A DNA stretch of 64,000 nucleotides from CAWUKT01 sp963923035 (GCA_963923035.1 CAWUKT010000028.1:1-64000); one strand, 5' to 3'. Counted from the first letter of the stretch, positions 37,402 through 47,554 are shown. Notes: generated by a model not told the origin, from the sequence alone. Program-made: numbers and translations.

Positions 37402-37731
37402 ATGAAACGCATTTTGTTCACTATCACTGTTTTTGCTGTGTGTTATGTCACCAATGTAAACGCTTCGATTAGCGACAACACATCCACCAGCTTAATCACT
37501 ACTGGACTGACGAAAGGCGGCCTCAAAGGCCATCCTGAATTTTCAGATGCCGAACTCCGGTCCGTATTGAAAGACATTGCAAATCAGCTCGACACCTCCT
37601 ACGAAGAAGTACGGTCTATGTATCAGCGAGATATGATCTTGTTGACCCGGACCAGCGCGACGACTTACGCAGCCAACGTACTTGACGCTGAAGGTGGCTT
37701 GGGCATCGATTTGATTGGAGAAATCCTCTAA
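37402..37731 (+). CDS. Small secreted protein of unknown function
   Basis: This 109-residue protein has a signal peptide (MKRILFTITVFAVCYVTNVNA). The mature part is helical and acidic (HPEFSDAELRSVLKDIANQLDTSYEEVRSMY), followed by a Gly/Leu-rich end. No cysteine remains after cleavage, and no family is recognised. It is a single gene facing an unknown 489-residue protein gene, with only ten bases between the stops. Confidence 0.7.
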   Translation: MKRILFTITVFAVCYVTNVNASISDNTSTSLITTGLTKGGLKGHPEFSDAELRSVLKDIANQLDTSYEEVRSMYQRDMILLTRTSATTYAANVLDAEGGLGIDLIGEIL

Positions 37732-37741
37732 TCAAATACCC

Positions 37742-39211
37742 CTAAACAATTTTTGAAGTAAGCTCCCGTTGTTTGGATTTGTCCAATTCAACCAGGTCTG
37801 ACATGGATTTGGCAAGGAGCTTTGATTTCACCCAGATTCGGAAGTCGAAAGTATCAATTTGAACTTTGGCTTCCGAATCGGTGAAATTAAGCTGTTGGAT
37901 ATCTTCCAACGATTGGGACAGCAAAACTTGGGTTTCCTGACTGGAAACCGCATTTCCAAGGTCTCCCAGCAATTTTGTGAAGCGCTTGGGGTAGGCCAGT
38001 TTGTTTTCAATGCTCCACCGACGACTCCGCTGGAGGGCATATTCAAACCGATCCATATCCTTCTGCTCCCAGATCACTACGAGCTCCAGTGCCCGGACGA
38101 GCCAGGCATATTGCTTCCACAAAGAAAAGTTCAATTGCTCGACTTTCCTCAATTGACGGAGGCATTGGGAGAATTGACCATGGACGAAAAAGACCTTGGC
38201 CGCAATGAGCCGCCGGTTGACATGGATCGCAGGTCGGATCAGGTCCTTCCATTTGTCCAGTCGCTCCAGGCCCATCTCCAACAAGGGGAGGTTGTAGGTA
38301 TGCTCCGCCAATTCCATGGACGTCAACAGGAAATGGGTGTCGAACAGTCGGCGGTCACGGGGTGACTCCGGCTTGACCAAGCCCATCTTGAGGATTTGCT
38401 TGTGGGCCTGCTCGTATTCGTCAATGCCCAAAAGGGACAGGACGAGCACGGCATGTTCCCCCATCAATTCGCGGGGATTCGCCCGCAGGCTTCCATTTTG
38501 AACGCCCTGGATGATATTTTGGTGGAGTTGAATGGACAATTCAATGTCTTCCCTGAGGGCCGCGCACGCGGCCAGCGTCTTCTGGCGCAGGAACGCCACC
38601 CGCTTGGTTTGCGGTTGGGTGTCGCGGATTTGATCCTCGACGCTCCTTGAGGTGAACTGACGGTCCCGGGCGCCCTGGCGGAATGCCAGGCGGAGCCGAC
38701 GCAGCTGCTGTTGCAGCTGGTGCGAGGTCGCGATTTCTTCGACGAGAACCGACTCGCTCAGGTCAACTTTGGGAAGGGTAAATTGGTAGGCCGGATCGTA
38801 TTCCAGATCCCGCGCGATTTGGTACAAGCGGTGAAGCGCCTCCAAGTTTTCCTCCTTTTCAGCGCTCAGGATGCTTTTTTCCAACAATTTCGTCGCATAA
38901 TCCCGCATTTCCAGATCACAGGCAATTTCGATATGCGTCCGTTGGTTATTGTACTCAAAGTGGGCAATGCTGGCGACAAGAATGTCCATGATTTTGCGTT
39001 TCGCGGTCGAAAACGCTTTGGCACTCTTGAATTTTTCCCCTCGAATTTCCTCCCCATCGTATTCATTTGCAGCATTTAAACGGTCAAACAACACCTTCCA
39101 GGCCCCTTTTCGCTGGTACAGATTGCCGTACAGCTTGAGGTTCCGCTTCCTCGCCGGAGTAAGCGTTTGAATAAGCCTGTATAGTTCTATGCCCTTCAAC
39201 TTTGGGAACAA
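37742..39211 (-). CDS. Helical protein of unknown function
   Basis: This 489-residue soluble protein has no signal peptide or membrane segment. It is predicted to be all-helical, rich in Leu, Arg and Gln, with TPR-like helix pairs such as YEQAHKQILKMG and FSQCLRQLRKVEQLNFSLWKQY. The N-terminus (FPKLKGIELYRLIQTLTPARKRNLKLYGN) is basic. I do not recognise a named family. A scaffold or regulatory role is possible but not shown. No ATG precedes the first conserved-looking residues; the start is a TTG at 39211. Confidence 0.75.
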   Translation of the reverse strand: MFPKLKGIELYRLIQTLTPARKRNLKLYGNLYQRKGAWKVLFDRLNAANEYDGEEIRGEKFKSAKAFSTAKRKIMDILVASIAHFEYNNQRTHIEIACDLEMRDYATKLLEKSILSAEKEENLEALHRLYQIARDLEYDPAYQFTLPKVDLSESVLVEEIATSHQLQQQLRRLRLAFRQGARDRQFTSRSVEDQIRDTQPQTKRVAFLRQKTLAACAALREDIELSIQLHQNIIQGVQNGSLRANPRELMGEHAVLVLSLLGIDEYEQAHKQILKMGLVKPESPRDRRLFDTHFLLTSMELAEHTYNLPLLEMGLERLDKWKDLIRPAIHVNRRLIAAKVFFVHGQFSQCLRQLRKVEQLNFSLWKQYAWLVRALELVVIWEQKDMDRFEYALQRSRRWSIENKLAYPKRFTKLLGDLGNAVSSQETQVLLSQSLEDIQQLNFTDSEAKVQIDTFDFRIWVKSKLLAKSMSDLVELDKSKQRELTSKIV

Positions 39212-39680
39212 ATAATGTTGATTCGACTTGGATTATGTCCAATTACCAAGGTTAAAATACAATTAACTTTGGTAAGTTTCAATTCATTTCACATTTCACT
39301 CCCCAAATTAAAAGTATATCATTGATCAAAGGGAAAAGGGAATCGTAATATCTAACGATCCTTTCTATCGCCTCGTCCATTTCTGTTACACTGAGTTTCA
39401 AATTTTTTCCCGACGAGTCGAACGCAAAGTCCAGTGCGAATTCAACAAAGTAATCGAAGCATTTACTCAACAACCCCGATTCCCCCCCCTTTTTTTTCTA
39501 TTAGCCTATCCGTCGTTTCAACTATATCGATTGAGCACCATAACATCAAAACTGAACCGGTAATCGGGTGGAGAATGACAGCCTCCGCCCTTTTTTTATG
39601 CCACTACACCGAATATTTAAATAGAAAGCCCCGATCGTCTCCAGGAGAATGATCGGGGTTATTTATGGGATTGGGGGGAA
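39212..39680. other. AT-rich intergenic region with a doubtful 64-residue frame
   Basis: About 470 bases between the 489-residue protein gene and the topoisomerase gene. A minus-strand frame at 39279-39473 (TTG start) could encode an acidic helical peptide, but nothing confirms it. A C-rich/T-rich tract lies near 39480-39497, and the parC terminator is at 39629-39658. Confidence 0.5.
39629..39658 (-). terminator. Terminator of parC
   Basis: Perfect eight-base arms CCCCGATC (39629-39636) and GATCGGGG (39651-39658) lie 22 bases after the parC stop, followed on the minus strand by a T-rich stretch. Confidence 0.75.
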
Positions 39681-42308
39681 TTAGAACAATGTCCCCTGCT
39701 CGCCCTTTGGGTTGTCTTCTTCCTCGCGGGTATCGACCACTTCAAAGGGAATGTCGTTGGGATCTTTCGGAACAAATTCACCTTCCTCTGCCGCTACTTC
39801 AGGCTCAACTTCGGGAACAGGTTCGCGGAAAGAGGTCATCTCAACTTTGCGAATGCGCTCGTCGGTCAATTTATTTCCGATTGCCCGCCAGCCCTTCACA
39901 TCGATGAATTCCTCCAGGACGATGGACTCATCCTCCAACGTCTTGCGACTGAATTTGATCAGGGCAACCGGCCCGGGCTTGGCCGTCACAAACAGCAACT
40001 TCGAGCCGGGGCTCTCATTGATGTAGGTGTACTTCTTGTCCGCCGTGCTCGTCTCGATCTGGAAGCGCTTCACGTAGACCCGGCCGGAATCGCCGTCCTG
40101 GTGAATCGCACTCACCACCGTATCCTCCGCCAGCCGCGTGATCTCAACGATCTTGCCCTTCCCTTCGTAGCGGTTCGTCAATTCGTAGGTCGTCAGCTCG
40201 TAGCTGCCGTCGCTGTACAGCACCAGCACGCGGTCATCCGCCATGAAGGAACCCAGCAATTGGCCGATGCCGTCGGTGTTCAGGCGCTTCACATTGTCGT
40301 CGAACCAGATGTCGATGCCGCCCAGCGTCGAGATGCCTTTGCTCTTGAACTCGACCTTGTTGACGGGATGTTTGGTCAGTAGGTTGCCGCCTGCGGCCCG
40401 GCCCTTGATGTCCAACTCGGCGAAGTCGTAGTCGAAGACCTTGCGCCGGAGATTGTTGCCCGGCTTCATCTTGACCGTCACCGTTTCGGCTTCTCCGTGG
40501 GGGTTGGCGGTGAAATAAAGGACGCGACCGGCGACCTTGCCCTTGGTGAGGAAGTATTGGCGGTCTCGAGTAATAGACTTCACGTGAAAGCGCTTCACGT
40601 AGGTCCGTTTGTCCTTGCCATCCGTGTAGACCATGTTGTACGTCATGCGCTCGTCGCCGCGCTTCCATACGTCCAGGTGGATGATGTTCTTGCCAATGAA
40701 TTCTTTGTCGGAAACCCGTACGACCTTCATGCTGCCGTCCTTGCGGAAGGCAATCACGTCGTCGATGTCGGAGCAATCGCAGACGAATTCAGCCTTTTTC
40801 AGGCCGGTTCCGATAAATCCACCGACCCGATCGACGTACAACTTGGCATTGTTGACCGCGACCTGGGTCGCGTTGATTGTCTCGAAGGTGCGGATTTCCG
40901 TGCGGCGCTCCCGGCCCTGGCCGTATTTCTTGATCAGCCGCTCGTAATAGGCGATCGTATAGTCAATCAGGTGGGCGAGGTCGTGCAAGACCTGCTTCAG
41001 TTCTTCTTCGAGGCTTCGGATATGCTCGTCGGCCTTGAAGGAGTCAAATTTCGAAATCCGCTTGATCTTGATCTCGGTCAGGCGGATGATATCGTCGCGG
41101 GTGACTTCCCGGTACAGGAGCGGTTTGAACGGCTCCAATCCCCGGTCAATGGCTTCGATCACCCCTTCCCAGGTCTCCTCTTCCTCGATGTCCCGGTAAA
41201 TCCGGTTCTCGATGAAGATTTTCTCCAGGGACGACATGTGCAATTTGTCTTCCAGTTCCCCCTTCCGAATCTCCAATTCCCGCCGCAGCAGTTCCTTGGT
41301 TTGGTCCGTGCAAATCTTCAGTACCGTCCGCACATCGGTGAAGACAGGCTTTTCTTCGATGATGATGCAGCAGTTCGGGGAAATGGACACCTCGCAATTG
41401 GTGAAGGCGTAGAGCGCGTCAATGGCGATGGCGGGGCTGATGTTGGAGGGCAAATGGACAATGATCTCGACGTTTCGCGCCGTATTGTCGTCGATCTTTT
41501 TGATCTTGATTTTGCCCTTGTCGTTGGCCTTGAGGATGGAATCGATGAGCGAGGTCGTGGTCTGCCCGTAGGGCAATTCCGTGATCTTCACCGTTTTCTT
41601 GTCCACCTCTTCGATTTTCGCCCGGACACGGATCTTGCCGCCCCGTTCGCCATAGTTGTAGTTCTCCACGTCCACCATGCCACCCGCCGGAAAATCCGGG
41701 AACAGCTTGAAGGAGCGCCCTTTCAGGTACGCAATCGACGCATCACACAACTCGTTGAAGTTGTGCGGCATGATTTTGGTCGACAGGCCGACCGCGATTC
41801 CTTCAACGCCCTGGGCGAGGACCAGGGGAAATTTCATCGGAAGGGTGACCGGCTCGTTTTTCCGCCCGTCGTAGGACAGTTGCCAGTTCGTCGTTTTGGG
41901 GTTGAAGGCCACTTCCAGCGCAAACTTGGACAGGCGCGCTTCAATGTAACGGGGGGCGGCCGCACCGTCTCCCGTCAAGGTATTGCCCCAGTTGCCCTGG
42001 GTGTCGATGAGGAGGTCCTTTTGGCCCAGGTTCACGATGGCGTCGCCGATGGCGGCGTCCCCGTGCGGGTGGAACTGCATCGTCGATCCAATGATATTGG
42101 CCACCTTGTTGTAGCGGCCATCGTCCAGTTCCTTCATTGCGTGGAGAATCCGCCGCTGGACGGGCTTGAGCCCGTCTTCGATATACGGGACCGCCCGGTC
42201 GAGGATTACATACGACGCATAATCAAGGAACCAGTTCTCGTACATGCCAGATACGGGAACCGTACCCTCCATGGCGTTGTCGTTTTGATTTGCTTCACTC
42301 TCTGCCAT
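39681..42308 (-). CDS. parC: DNA topoisomerase IV subunit A (ParC type)
   Basis: This 875-residue type IIA topoisomerase A subunit cuts and rejoins DNA to decatenate chromosomes. The catalytic tyrosine is Tyr121 in GAAAPRYIEARLS. The preceding ILHAMKELDDGRYNKVANIIG and HPHGDAAIGDAIV segments are the winged-helix quinolone region. After the long coiled arm, a beta-pinwheel C-terminal domain follows from about residue 500, ending in an acidic tail. No GyrA-box (QxRRGGKG) is obvious, which favours ParC over GyrA. It follows parE by 34 bases on the same strand. Confidence 0.9.
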   Translation of the reverse strand: MAESEANQNDNAMEGTVPVSGMYENWFLDYASYVILDRAVPYIEDGLKPVQRRILHAMKELDDGRYNKVANIIGSTMQFHPHGDAAIGDAIVNLGQKDLLIDTQGNWGNTLTGDGAAAPRYIEARLSKFALEVAFNPKTTNWQLSYDGRKNEPVTLPMKFPLVLAQGVEGIAVGLSTKIMPHNFNELCDASIAYLKGRSFKLFPDFPAGGMVDVENYNYGERGGKIRVRAKIEEVDKKTVKITELPYGQTTTSLIDSILKANDKGKIKIKKIDDNTARNVEIIVHLPSNISPAIAIDALYAFTNCEVSISPNCCIIIEEKPVFTDVRTVLKICTDQTKELLRRELEIRKGELEDKLHMSSLEKIFIENRIYRDIEEEETWEGVIEAIDRGLEPFKPLLYREVTRDDIIRLTEIKIKRISKFDSFKADEHIRSLEEELKQVLHDLAHLIDYTIAYYERLIKKYGQGRERRTEIRTFETINATQVAVNNAKLYVDRVGGFIGTGLKKAEFVCDCSDIDDVIAFRKDGSMKVVRVSDKEFIGKNIIHLDVWKRGDERMTYNMVYTDGKDKRTYVKRFHVKSITRDRQYFLTKGKVAGRVLYFTANPHGEAETVTVKMKPGNNLRRKVFDYDFAELDIKGRAAGGNLLTKHPVNKVEFKSKGISTLGGIDIWFDDNVKRLNTDGIGQLLGSFMADDRVLVLYSDGSYELTTYELTNRYEGKGKIVEITRLAEDTVVSAIHQDGDSGRVYVKRFQIETSTADKKYTYINESPGSKLLFVTAKPGPVALIKFSRKTLEDESIVLEEFIDVKGWRAIGNKLTDERIRKVEMTSFREPVPEVEPEVAAEEGEFVPKDPNDIPFEVVDTREEEDNPKGEQGTLF

Positions 42309-42342
42309 TCGCTGCCAGTAGTTTCAATGGTTCGGGGGAATA

Positions 42343-44208
42343 TCAGGCGACCTCTTCGACGACGTCCCGTTCCACCCGCAGGTTGGAAATGATGTGTTTC
42401 TGCCGGGTCGGGGTGTTTTTTCCCATGTAGTACCCCAGCAATTCTCCAATGGTGCTGTCTTTCTTGATGATCACCGGCTCCAGACGCATTTCATCGCCAA
42501 TGAACGCCTCAAATTCGTCCGGACTGATCTCACCAAGGCCCTTAAAGCGGGTGATTTCCGGGTTTTTGCCCAGCTTTCTCATTGCCCGTCGTTTTTCCCC
42601 TTCGTCATAGCAATAGATTGTCTCCTTTTTGTTCCGCACCCGAAACAAAGGCGTTTGGAGGATATAAACGTGCCCCTGGCGGACGAGTTCGGGGAAGAAT
42701 TGGAGGAAAAAGGTCAGGAGCAACAGGCGAATGTGCATCCCGTCCACGTCGGCATCCGTCGCGATGATGATCTTGTGGTACCGCAGCCCGTCAATCCCGT
42801 CCTCGATGTTCAGGGCGTGTTGGAGCAGGTTGAATTCTTCGTTTTCGTAGACAATCTTCTTGGTCAGACCGAAGGAGTTGAGGGGTTTTCCCTTGAGGGA
42901 AAAAACGGCCTGGGTGGAAGGATTCCGCGCTTTGGTAATGGAACCGGAGGCGGAGTCACCCTCCGTGATGAAGATCATCGTCTCGCCGGCCTTGTCCTTG
43001 TTCGTATTGTAATGGATCCGGCAATCGCGGAGTTTCTTGTTGTGGAGGTTGGCTTTGCGGGCGCGCTCATTGGCGAGCTTCCGTATGCCGGCGATGTCCT
43101 TGCGCTCGCGTTCGCTCTGCTTGATCCGCTTCAGTAAGGCTTCAGCGACATCCTTGTGCTTGTGCAGGTAGTTGTCCAGCTTCCGCTTGACCACCTCGTT
43201 GATCCAGGTCCGGATGACGCGGCCCTTGCCGCCCGGCTCGGTATGCGTCGAGCCCAGCTTGGTCTTCGTCTGCGATTCGAAGACCGGCTCCTGCACACGG
43301 ATCGCCAGCGCCCCGATGATCGACGCGCGGATGTCTGTGGCGTCGAATTTCTTGTCGAAGAATTCGCGGACCGTCTTGACGATGGCTTCCCGCAGCGCCT
43401 GCTGGTGGGTACCGCCCTGGGTCGTGTTCTGACCGTTGACGAAGGTATAGTACTGTTCACCGTAGGTGCTGCCGTGGGTCAGGGCCACCTCGATCTCGTC
43501 TTCCATGAAATGGATGACCGGATAGCGGCGCTCGGTTTCTTCCGTATGGTACTCGATGAGGTCCTTCAGGCCATTTTGAGAGAAGTATTTCTTCCCGTTG
43601 AAGACGATGGTCAGGCCACGGTTCAGGAACACATAGTTCCGGATGAGGTTCTCGACGAAGTCGGGGTTGAACTTGTAGTTCTTGAAGATGGTCTCGTCGG
43701 GAGTGAAGACCGTCAGGGTCCCGTGGCGCATGGTATTTTCGACGATCGGCTGATCGTTCGTGATTTGTCCGCGCTCAAATTCGGCGAGTTTGGTTTTGCC
43801 TTCCCGGTAGGCCTGGACGAGGAAATTGGACGACAAGGCGTTCACGGCCTTGGTACCGACCCCGTTGAGACCAATGGATTTTTGGAAGGATTTCGAGTCG
43901 AATTTACCGCCCGTATTGATCTGGGAGACACAGTCGATGACCTTGCCGAGCGGAATGCCCCGCCCGTAATCGCGCACCCGGACCTTGTGTTGGGTGACCG
44001 AAACCTCGATGGTCTTGCCCACGCCCATCATGAATTCGTCGATGGAGTTGTCGAGGATTTCTTTGAGCAAAATATAGATGCCGTCGTCGGGAGAGGATCC
44101 GTCTCCCAATTTACCGATGTACATCCCCGGTCGGAGGCGGATATGCTCCAGCGGGTCCAGGGACTGGATGGAACTCTCGTCGTATTTAAACGTTTGGTTT
44201 TCTGCCAT
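42343..44208 (-). CDS. parE: DNA topoisomerase IV subunit B (ParE type)
   Basis: This 621-residue ATPase subunit has a GHKL ATP site (KEILDNSIDEFMMG, RDYGRGIPLG, GLNGVGTKAVNALS), a transducer domain with the switch lysine region QTKTKLGS, and a TOPRIM domain (FITEGDSASGS and ATDADVDGMHIR) that binds Mg2+. The length is that of ParE; the GyrB insert found in proteobacteria is absent. The neighbouring parC gene supports the assignment. Promoters for it and for the divergent AAA+ gene must lie in 44209-44475. Confidence 0.93.
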   Translation of the reverse strand: MAENQTFKYDESSIQSLDPLEHIRLRPGMYIGKLGDGSSPDDGIYILLKEILDNSIDEFMMGVGKTIEVSVTQHKVRVRDYGRGIPLGKVIDCVSQINTGGKFDSKSFQKSIGLNGVGTKAVNALSSNFLVQAYREGKTKLAEFERGQITNDQPIVENTMRHGTLTVFTPDETIFKNYKFNPDFVENLIRNYVFLNRGLTIVFNGKKYFSQNGLKDLIEYHTEETERRYPVIHFMEDEIEVALTHGSTYGEQYYTFVNGQNTTQGGTHQQALREAIVKTVREFFDKKFDATDIRASIIGALAIRVQEPVFESQTKTKLGSTHTEPGGKGRVIRTWINEVVKRKLDNYLHKHKDVAEALLKRIKQSERERKDIAGIRKLANERARKANLHNKKLRDCRIHYNTNKDKAGETMIFITEGDSASGSITKARNPSTQAVFSLKGKPLNSFGLTKKIVYENEEFNLLQHALNIEDGIDGLRYHKIIIATDADVDGMHIRLLLLTFFLQFFPELVRQGHVYILQTPLFRVRNKKETIYCYDEGEKRRAMRKLGKNPEITRFKGLGEISPDEFEAFIGDEMRLEPVIIKKDSTIGELLGYYMGKNTPTRQKHIISNLRVERDVVEEVA

Positions 44209-44475
44209 ATTCAGGTTCTTTGTCCTTCAAATCGTAACACTGCATTCCGTACGAGGAGCTCGCCTGGCAATGGGGAAACTCCTCCAATTTTCAAAAATAG
44301 CGCATTTGGACGGCATCTTAAAGGAGGATATGCACAGCCAAATGTTGAATAAAATAGACAAGGCCCTGATTTTCCTGACTTTTCCCTTCCCCTGATTCGA
44401 TGCGTTTTTCACCCCCTCCCCTCCCCTTTTTTTCATTAAATTTGACCCTGTATTTGAAATTGAAAGACGGAATTT

Positions 44476-47115
44476 ATGAGCCTGGAAAAAGGACCCGATT
44501 TTGTCGCTTACAAATTCAAAGATTTGTTGGTGTACGGATCGACGGAATGGTTGGCAGACGGGAAAAAGAAGTACCGACAGGTGTTTGAATCCAAAGAAAC
44601 CACCTATCTCTACGCCGAATTCTCATTCTTCAACAAACTCTTCGACGAGGAGGATTGGAAGGTGGAAATTCAGTTGCGGTGCTTCAGATTGGATGAAAAG
44701 ATGGGGAGTCGGGCGGATCAGGTGTGCCAAATCAAATTGGAGAAGGAAATCAAGGCCACGGAAAACATCTTTTTCCTGCGGGAGGGATGGGGAAATTCGA
44801 AGCCTGGATCGTTTTGGAAGCGGGGAAAATACCTCTGGGAAGCCCTGATGGATGGCGAAGTGGTCGCCACCCGCAAATTTTATGTGGAAGATCGCGGACC
44901 CGTTTCTCCGGTTTCCAATCCCTATTTTTCCCTCAAATCGCTCAAACTCTTCGAAGGCCCGGCCACGCTGCCCACCAAGCGCAGCCGCCGCTACTATACC
45001 CGCTTCGATAAGAAGGACACCCGCTACGTTTGGGGCCAGCTCACCCTCCTCAACCGCGTCCGCGACGTAGATTGGTACGCCGAGGTCGTTTTCAATTTCT
45101 ACAACGACGCCCGCCAACTCAAGGGCCGCTCCGTCGAGCTCATTCAAGTCTTTGCCTCGCAAGAAGAAGTCGAAATTTGCTCGGGTTGGGGCTCTGAACA
45201 CCGCGGCACCTGGTTCAACGACAACTATTCCGTGGAGATCGTCTTCATGGAACAACTGGTGGCCATTGTGCCCTTTGAAGTGGGCGAAGGCTTCCAGGAA
45301 GGCGAAAATCCCGCCGTCCTGCCCAGCGCCGGAACCCCTGTCGACGCTTCCATCAAAGAAGAATTGAGCCTGGAAGAATTGATGGGCGAACTCGATGCGC
45401 TCATCGGACTTGGCACCATCAAGACCAAGGTCCGCGACTATACCGAATACCTCAATTTCCTCAAGCTCCGCGAGGAAAAGGGCTTTGAAGAAGCCCAACG
45501 CATCAGCCTCCACGCCGTTTTCACCGGCAATCCTGGCACGGGCAAAACGACAGTGGCCAAAATGCTCGGCAAGATTTACCACAAGATGGGCCTGCTCGAC
45601 AAGGGCCATGTCCACGAAGTCGACCGCTCCGACCTCGTTGGTGAATTCATTGGCCAGACCGCTCCCAAAGTCAAGGAAGCGATCAAAAAGGCAGCCGGTG
45701 GGGTCCTGTTCATCGATGAAGCCTACGCCCTCGCCCGGAGCAAGGAGGACCACAAGGACTACGGCCGCGAGGTCATCGAAATCCTGATCAAGGAAATGTC
45801 CGATGGCACCAACAACATCGCGGTACTGGTGGCGGGCTATCCCGATGAGATGGAGACCTTCCTCGAATCGAATCCCGGTCTCCGCTCCCGCTTCAACATG
45901 AACTACGAGTTCCCCGATTATACGCCCCAGGAGCTGTCCGAGATCGCATTGTTTGCGATGGACAAGCGGGGCGTGACCATGACCGAGGACAGCAAAACCT
46001 TTCTGTTCGAGCGCTTGGTGGAAGCCTACCGGAACCGGGAGCGCAGCTTCGGCAACGCCCGCTACGTCAACGGCATCATCGACGAGTCCAAAATGAACAT
46101 GGGCCTGCGGGTGATTCGGGAAAAGGACGCTTCGGAATTGACGGAGGAGGAATTGTCGCTGATCAAGCTGGAGGACTTGGAAAAGGTCTTCGGGAAGCGG
46201 GACAAAAAGACGTTGGAACTTCCGGTCGACCAGGAATTGTTGATGGAGGCGATGGGGGAATTGAACTCGATGGTTGGCTTGGATGAGGTCAAACAGGAAA
46301 TCTCCGAACTGGTGAAGCTCGTGCGGTTCTACCGCGAGATCGGAAAAGATGTCATGAATAACTTTTCCCTCCACACCGTCTTCACCGGCAATCCCGGCAC
46401 GGGCAAAACCACGGTCGCCCGCATCCTGGCCAAGATTTTCAAGGCCCTCGGCATCCTGGAACGCGGCCATATCCTCGAGGTGGACCGCGCCTCCCTTGTC
46501 GGCGGCTACGTGGGCCAGACGGCCATCAAAACCGCCCAGCAGGTCGATGCCGCTTTGGGCGGAGTCCTCTTCATCGACGAGGCCTATTCCCTGACCCAGG
46601 GCGGTCAGGGCAAAGATTTTGGCCGGGAGGCCATCGAAACCATCCTCAAACGGATGGAGGACAACCGCGGCAGCTTCATCGTGATCGTCGCGGGGTACCC
46701 CGAAAACATGGACCAGTTCCTGGCCTCCAATCCCGGACTCAAGTCCCGCTTCGACAAGCACCTCAAGTTCGCCGATTACGAGCCGGAGGCCTTGTTGCAG
46801 ATCGCCTTTGCGATGCTCAAGACGGAAGGGCTCTCCGCCGATCCCTCGGCGGCCGCCCACCTCAAGAGCTATTTCAGCCACTGCTACCAGAACAAAGACA
46901 AGTACTTTGGGAATGCGCGGGCGGTGCGAAAAGTCGTCGAAGAAGCGGTCAAAAACCAGCACCTGCGCCTCGCGTCGATGGATTCCGAAGACCGGACCCC
47001 CGAGATGCTCGAGACCCTGACTCTGGCGGACGTCGAAGAGTTCAACGCGGACCGCGAGGACCTCATGTCCAGCAATCCGAACCGCATTGGCTTCCGGACC
47101 GGAAGCCGCGATTGA
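44476..47115 (+). CDS. Double AAA+ ATPase of the SpoVK/CbbX type with N-terminal beta domains
   Basis: This 879-residue cytoplasmic protein has two related N-terminal beta-rich modules (about residues 1-140 and 145-280), each with a YAEF/YAEVVF-like strand and a GWG motif. Two AAA+ domains follow, each preceded by a LDALIGLGTIKTKV- or LNSMVGLDEVKQEI-type helix. Walker A motifs GNPGTGKTT are at 351 and 638, and Walker B GVLFIDEAY is present in both. Arginine-finger and sensor regions (NPGLRSRF, NPGLKSRF) are intact in both. These ATPases remodel other proteins in ring form. The N-terminal modules are not recognised and may be the adaptor part. The substrate is unknown. Confidence 0.88.
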   Translation: MSLEKGPDFVAYKFKDLLVYGSTEWLADGKKKYRQVFESKETTYLYAEFSFFNKLFDEEDWKVEIQLRCFRLDEKMGSRADQVCQIKLEKEIKATENIFFLREGWGNSKPGSFWKRGKYLWEALMDGEVVATRKFYVEDRGPVSPVSNPYFSLKSLKLFEGPATLPTKRSRRYYTRFDKKDTRYVWGQLTLLNRVRDVDWYAEVVFNFYNDARQLKGRSVELIQVFASQEEVEICSGWGSEHRGTWFNDNYSVEIVFMEQLVAIVPFEVGEGFQEGENPAVLPSAGTPVDASIKEELSLEELMGELDALIGLGTIKTKVRDYTEYLNFLKLREEKGFEEAQRISLHAVFTGNPGTGKTTVAKMLGKIYHKMGLLDKGHVHEVDRSDLVGEFIGQTAPKVKEAIKKAAGGVLFIDEAYALARSKEDHKDYGREVIEILIKEMSDGTNNIAVLVAGYPDEMETFLESNPGLRSRFNMNYEFPDYTPQELSEIALFAMDKRGVTMTEDSKTFLFERLVEAYRNRERSFGNARYVNGIIDESKMNMGLRVIREKDASELTEEELSLIKLEDLEKVFGKRDKKTLELPVDQELLMEAMGELNSMVGLDEVKQEISELVKLVRFYREIGKDVMNNFSLHTVFTGNPGTGKTTVARILAKIFKALGILERGHILEVDRASLVGGYVGQTAIKTAQQVDAALGGVLFIDEAYSLTQGGQGKDFGREAIETILKRMEDNRGSFIVIVAGYPENMDQFLASNPGLKSRFDKHLKFADYEPEALLQIAFAMLKTEGLSADPSAAAHLKSYFSHCYQNKDKYFGNARAVRKVVEEAVKNQHLRLASMDSEDRTPEMLETLTLADVEEFNADREDLMSSNPNRIGFRTGSRD

Positions 47116-47156
47116 TCAAAACACAATCTTCCCAAATTGCCGCGTCTTGCGACGCC
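47115..47156. repeat. 42-bp direct repeat, copy 1 (gene 3'-end remnant)
   Basis: Matches 48018-48059 at 41 of 42 positions, offset 903 bases. The other copy is the last codons and stop of the minus-strand gene 48019-49608. This copy overlaps the end of the AAA+ gene by one base and has no gene body attached. Confidence 0.9.
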
Positions 47157-47269
47157 AGTGCAGCTACATTCAGTCCTGGGTTTGCACCTCAGGAGTGGGA
47201 AAAATCCTTTATATTTAAAGGAGAATCAATTTTTGAATCCATGTAGATTCACCCCAATCGCGATTAAAA

Positions 47270-47554
47270 ATGAAACTCAAAGACTTACTTGATACGGCCC
47301 GGGACCATTTGAGTGAACTCACCGAAGTTCCCGAACCAGATTTTAGACTGGAGCAGGCGGTATTTCAAGAGGAAGAAGACCTGTGGGATGTTGTGGTTTC
47401 CTTTTTAGTTATTCGTCACGCCCTTCAACAGAATAAGGTTGCCGCCAATGGAGGAGGGAGCTTTTTTCTTCCGGAATACGAAAGGGTCTACAAGCGCCTC
47501 AAAATCGACTCCAACCAACAGGTCCAGGGCTTTTACCTGTTCAATGCGCGGTGA
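47270..47554 (+). CDS. Small protein upstream of a PIN-domain gene (antitoxin candidate)
   Basis: This 94-residue acidic protein is predicted mainly helical (MKLKDLLDTARDHLSELTEV; DVVVSFLVIRHALQQNK), with a C-terminal beta end. No DNA-binding motif is recognised. Its stop overlaps the start of the PIN gene (GTGA), the usual layout of a toxin-antitoxin operon in which the antitoxin comes first. Base composition is more AT-rich than in both neighbours, suggesting recent arrival. It could instead be a non-antitoxin partner. Confidence 0.65.
   Translation: MKLKDLLDTARDHLSELTEVPEPDFRLEQAVFQEEEDLWDVVVSFLVIRHALQQNKVAANGGGSFFLPEYERVYKRLKIDSNQQVQGFYLFNAR

Noticed and set aside
39279..39473. A 64-residue minus-strand frame in the gap before parC
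   Set aside because: Only a TTG start, no family and no supporting signals; described under the intergenic region but not called as a gene.
44623..46962. A 779-residue minus-strand frame opposite the AAA+ gene
   Set aside because: The plus-strand protein has intact Walker motifs throughout; the antisense frame is long only because of codon bias.
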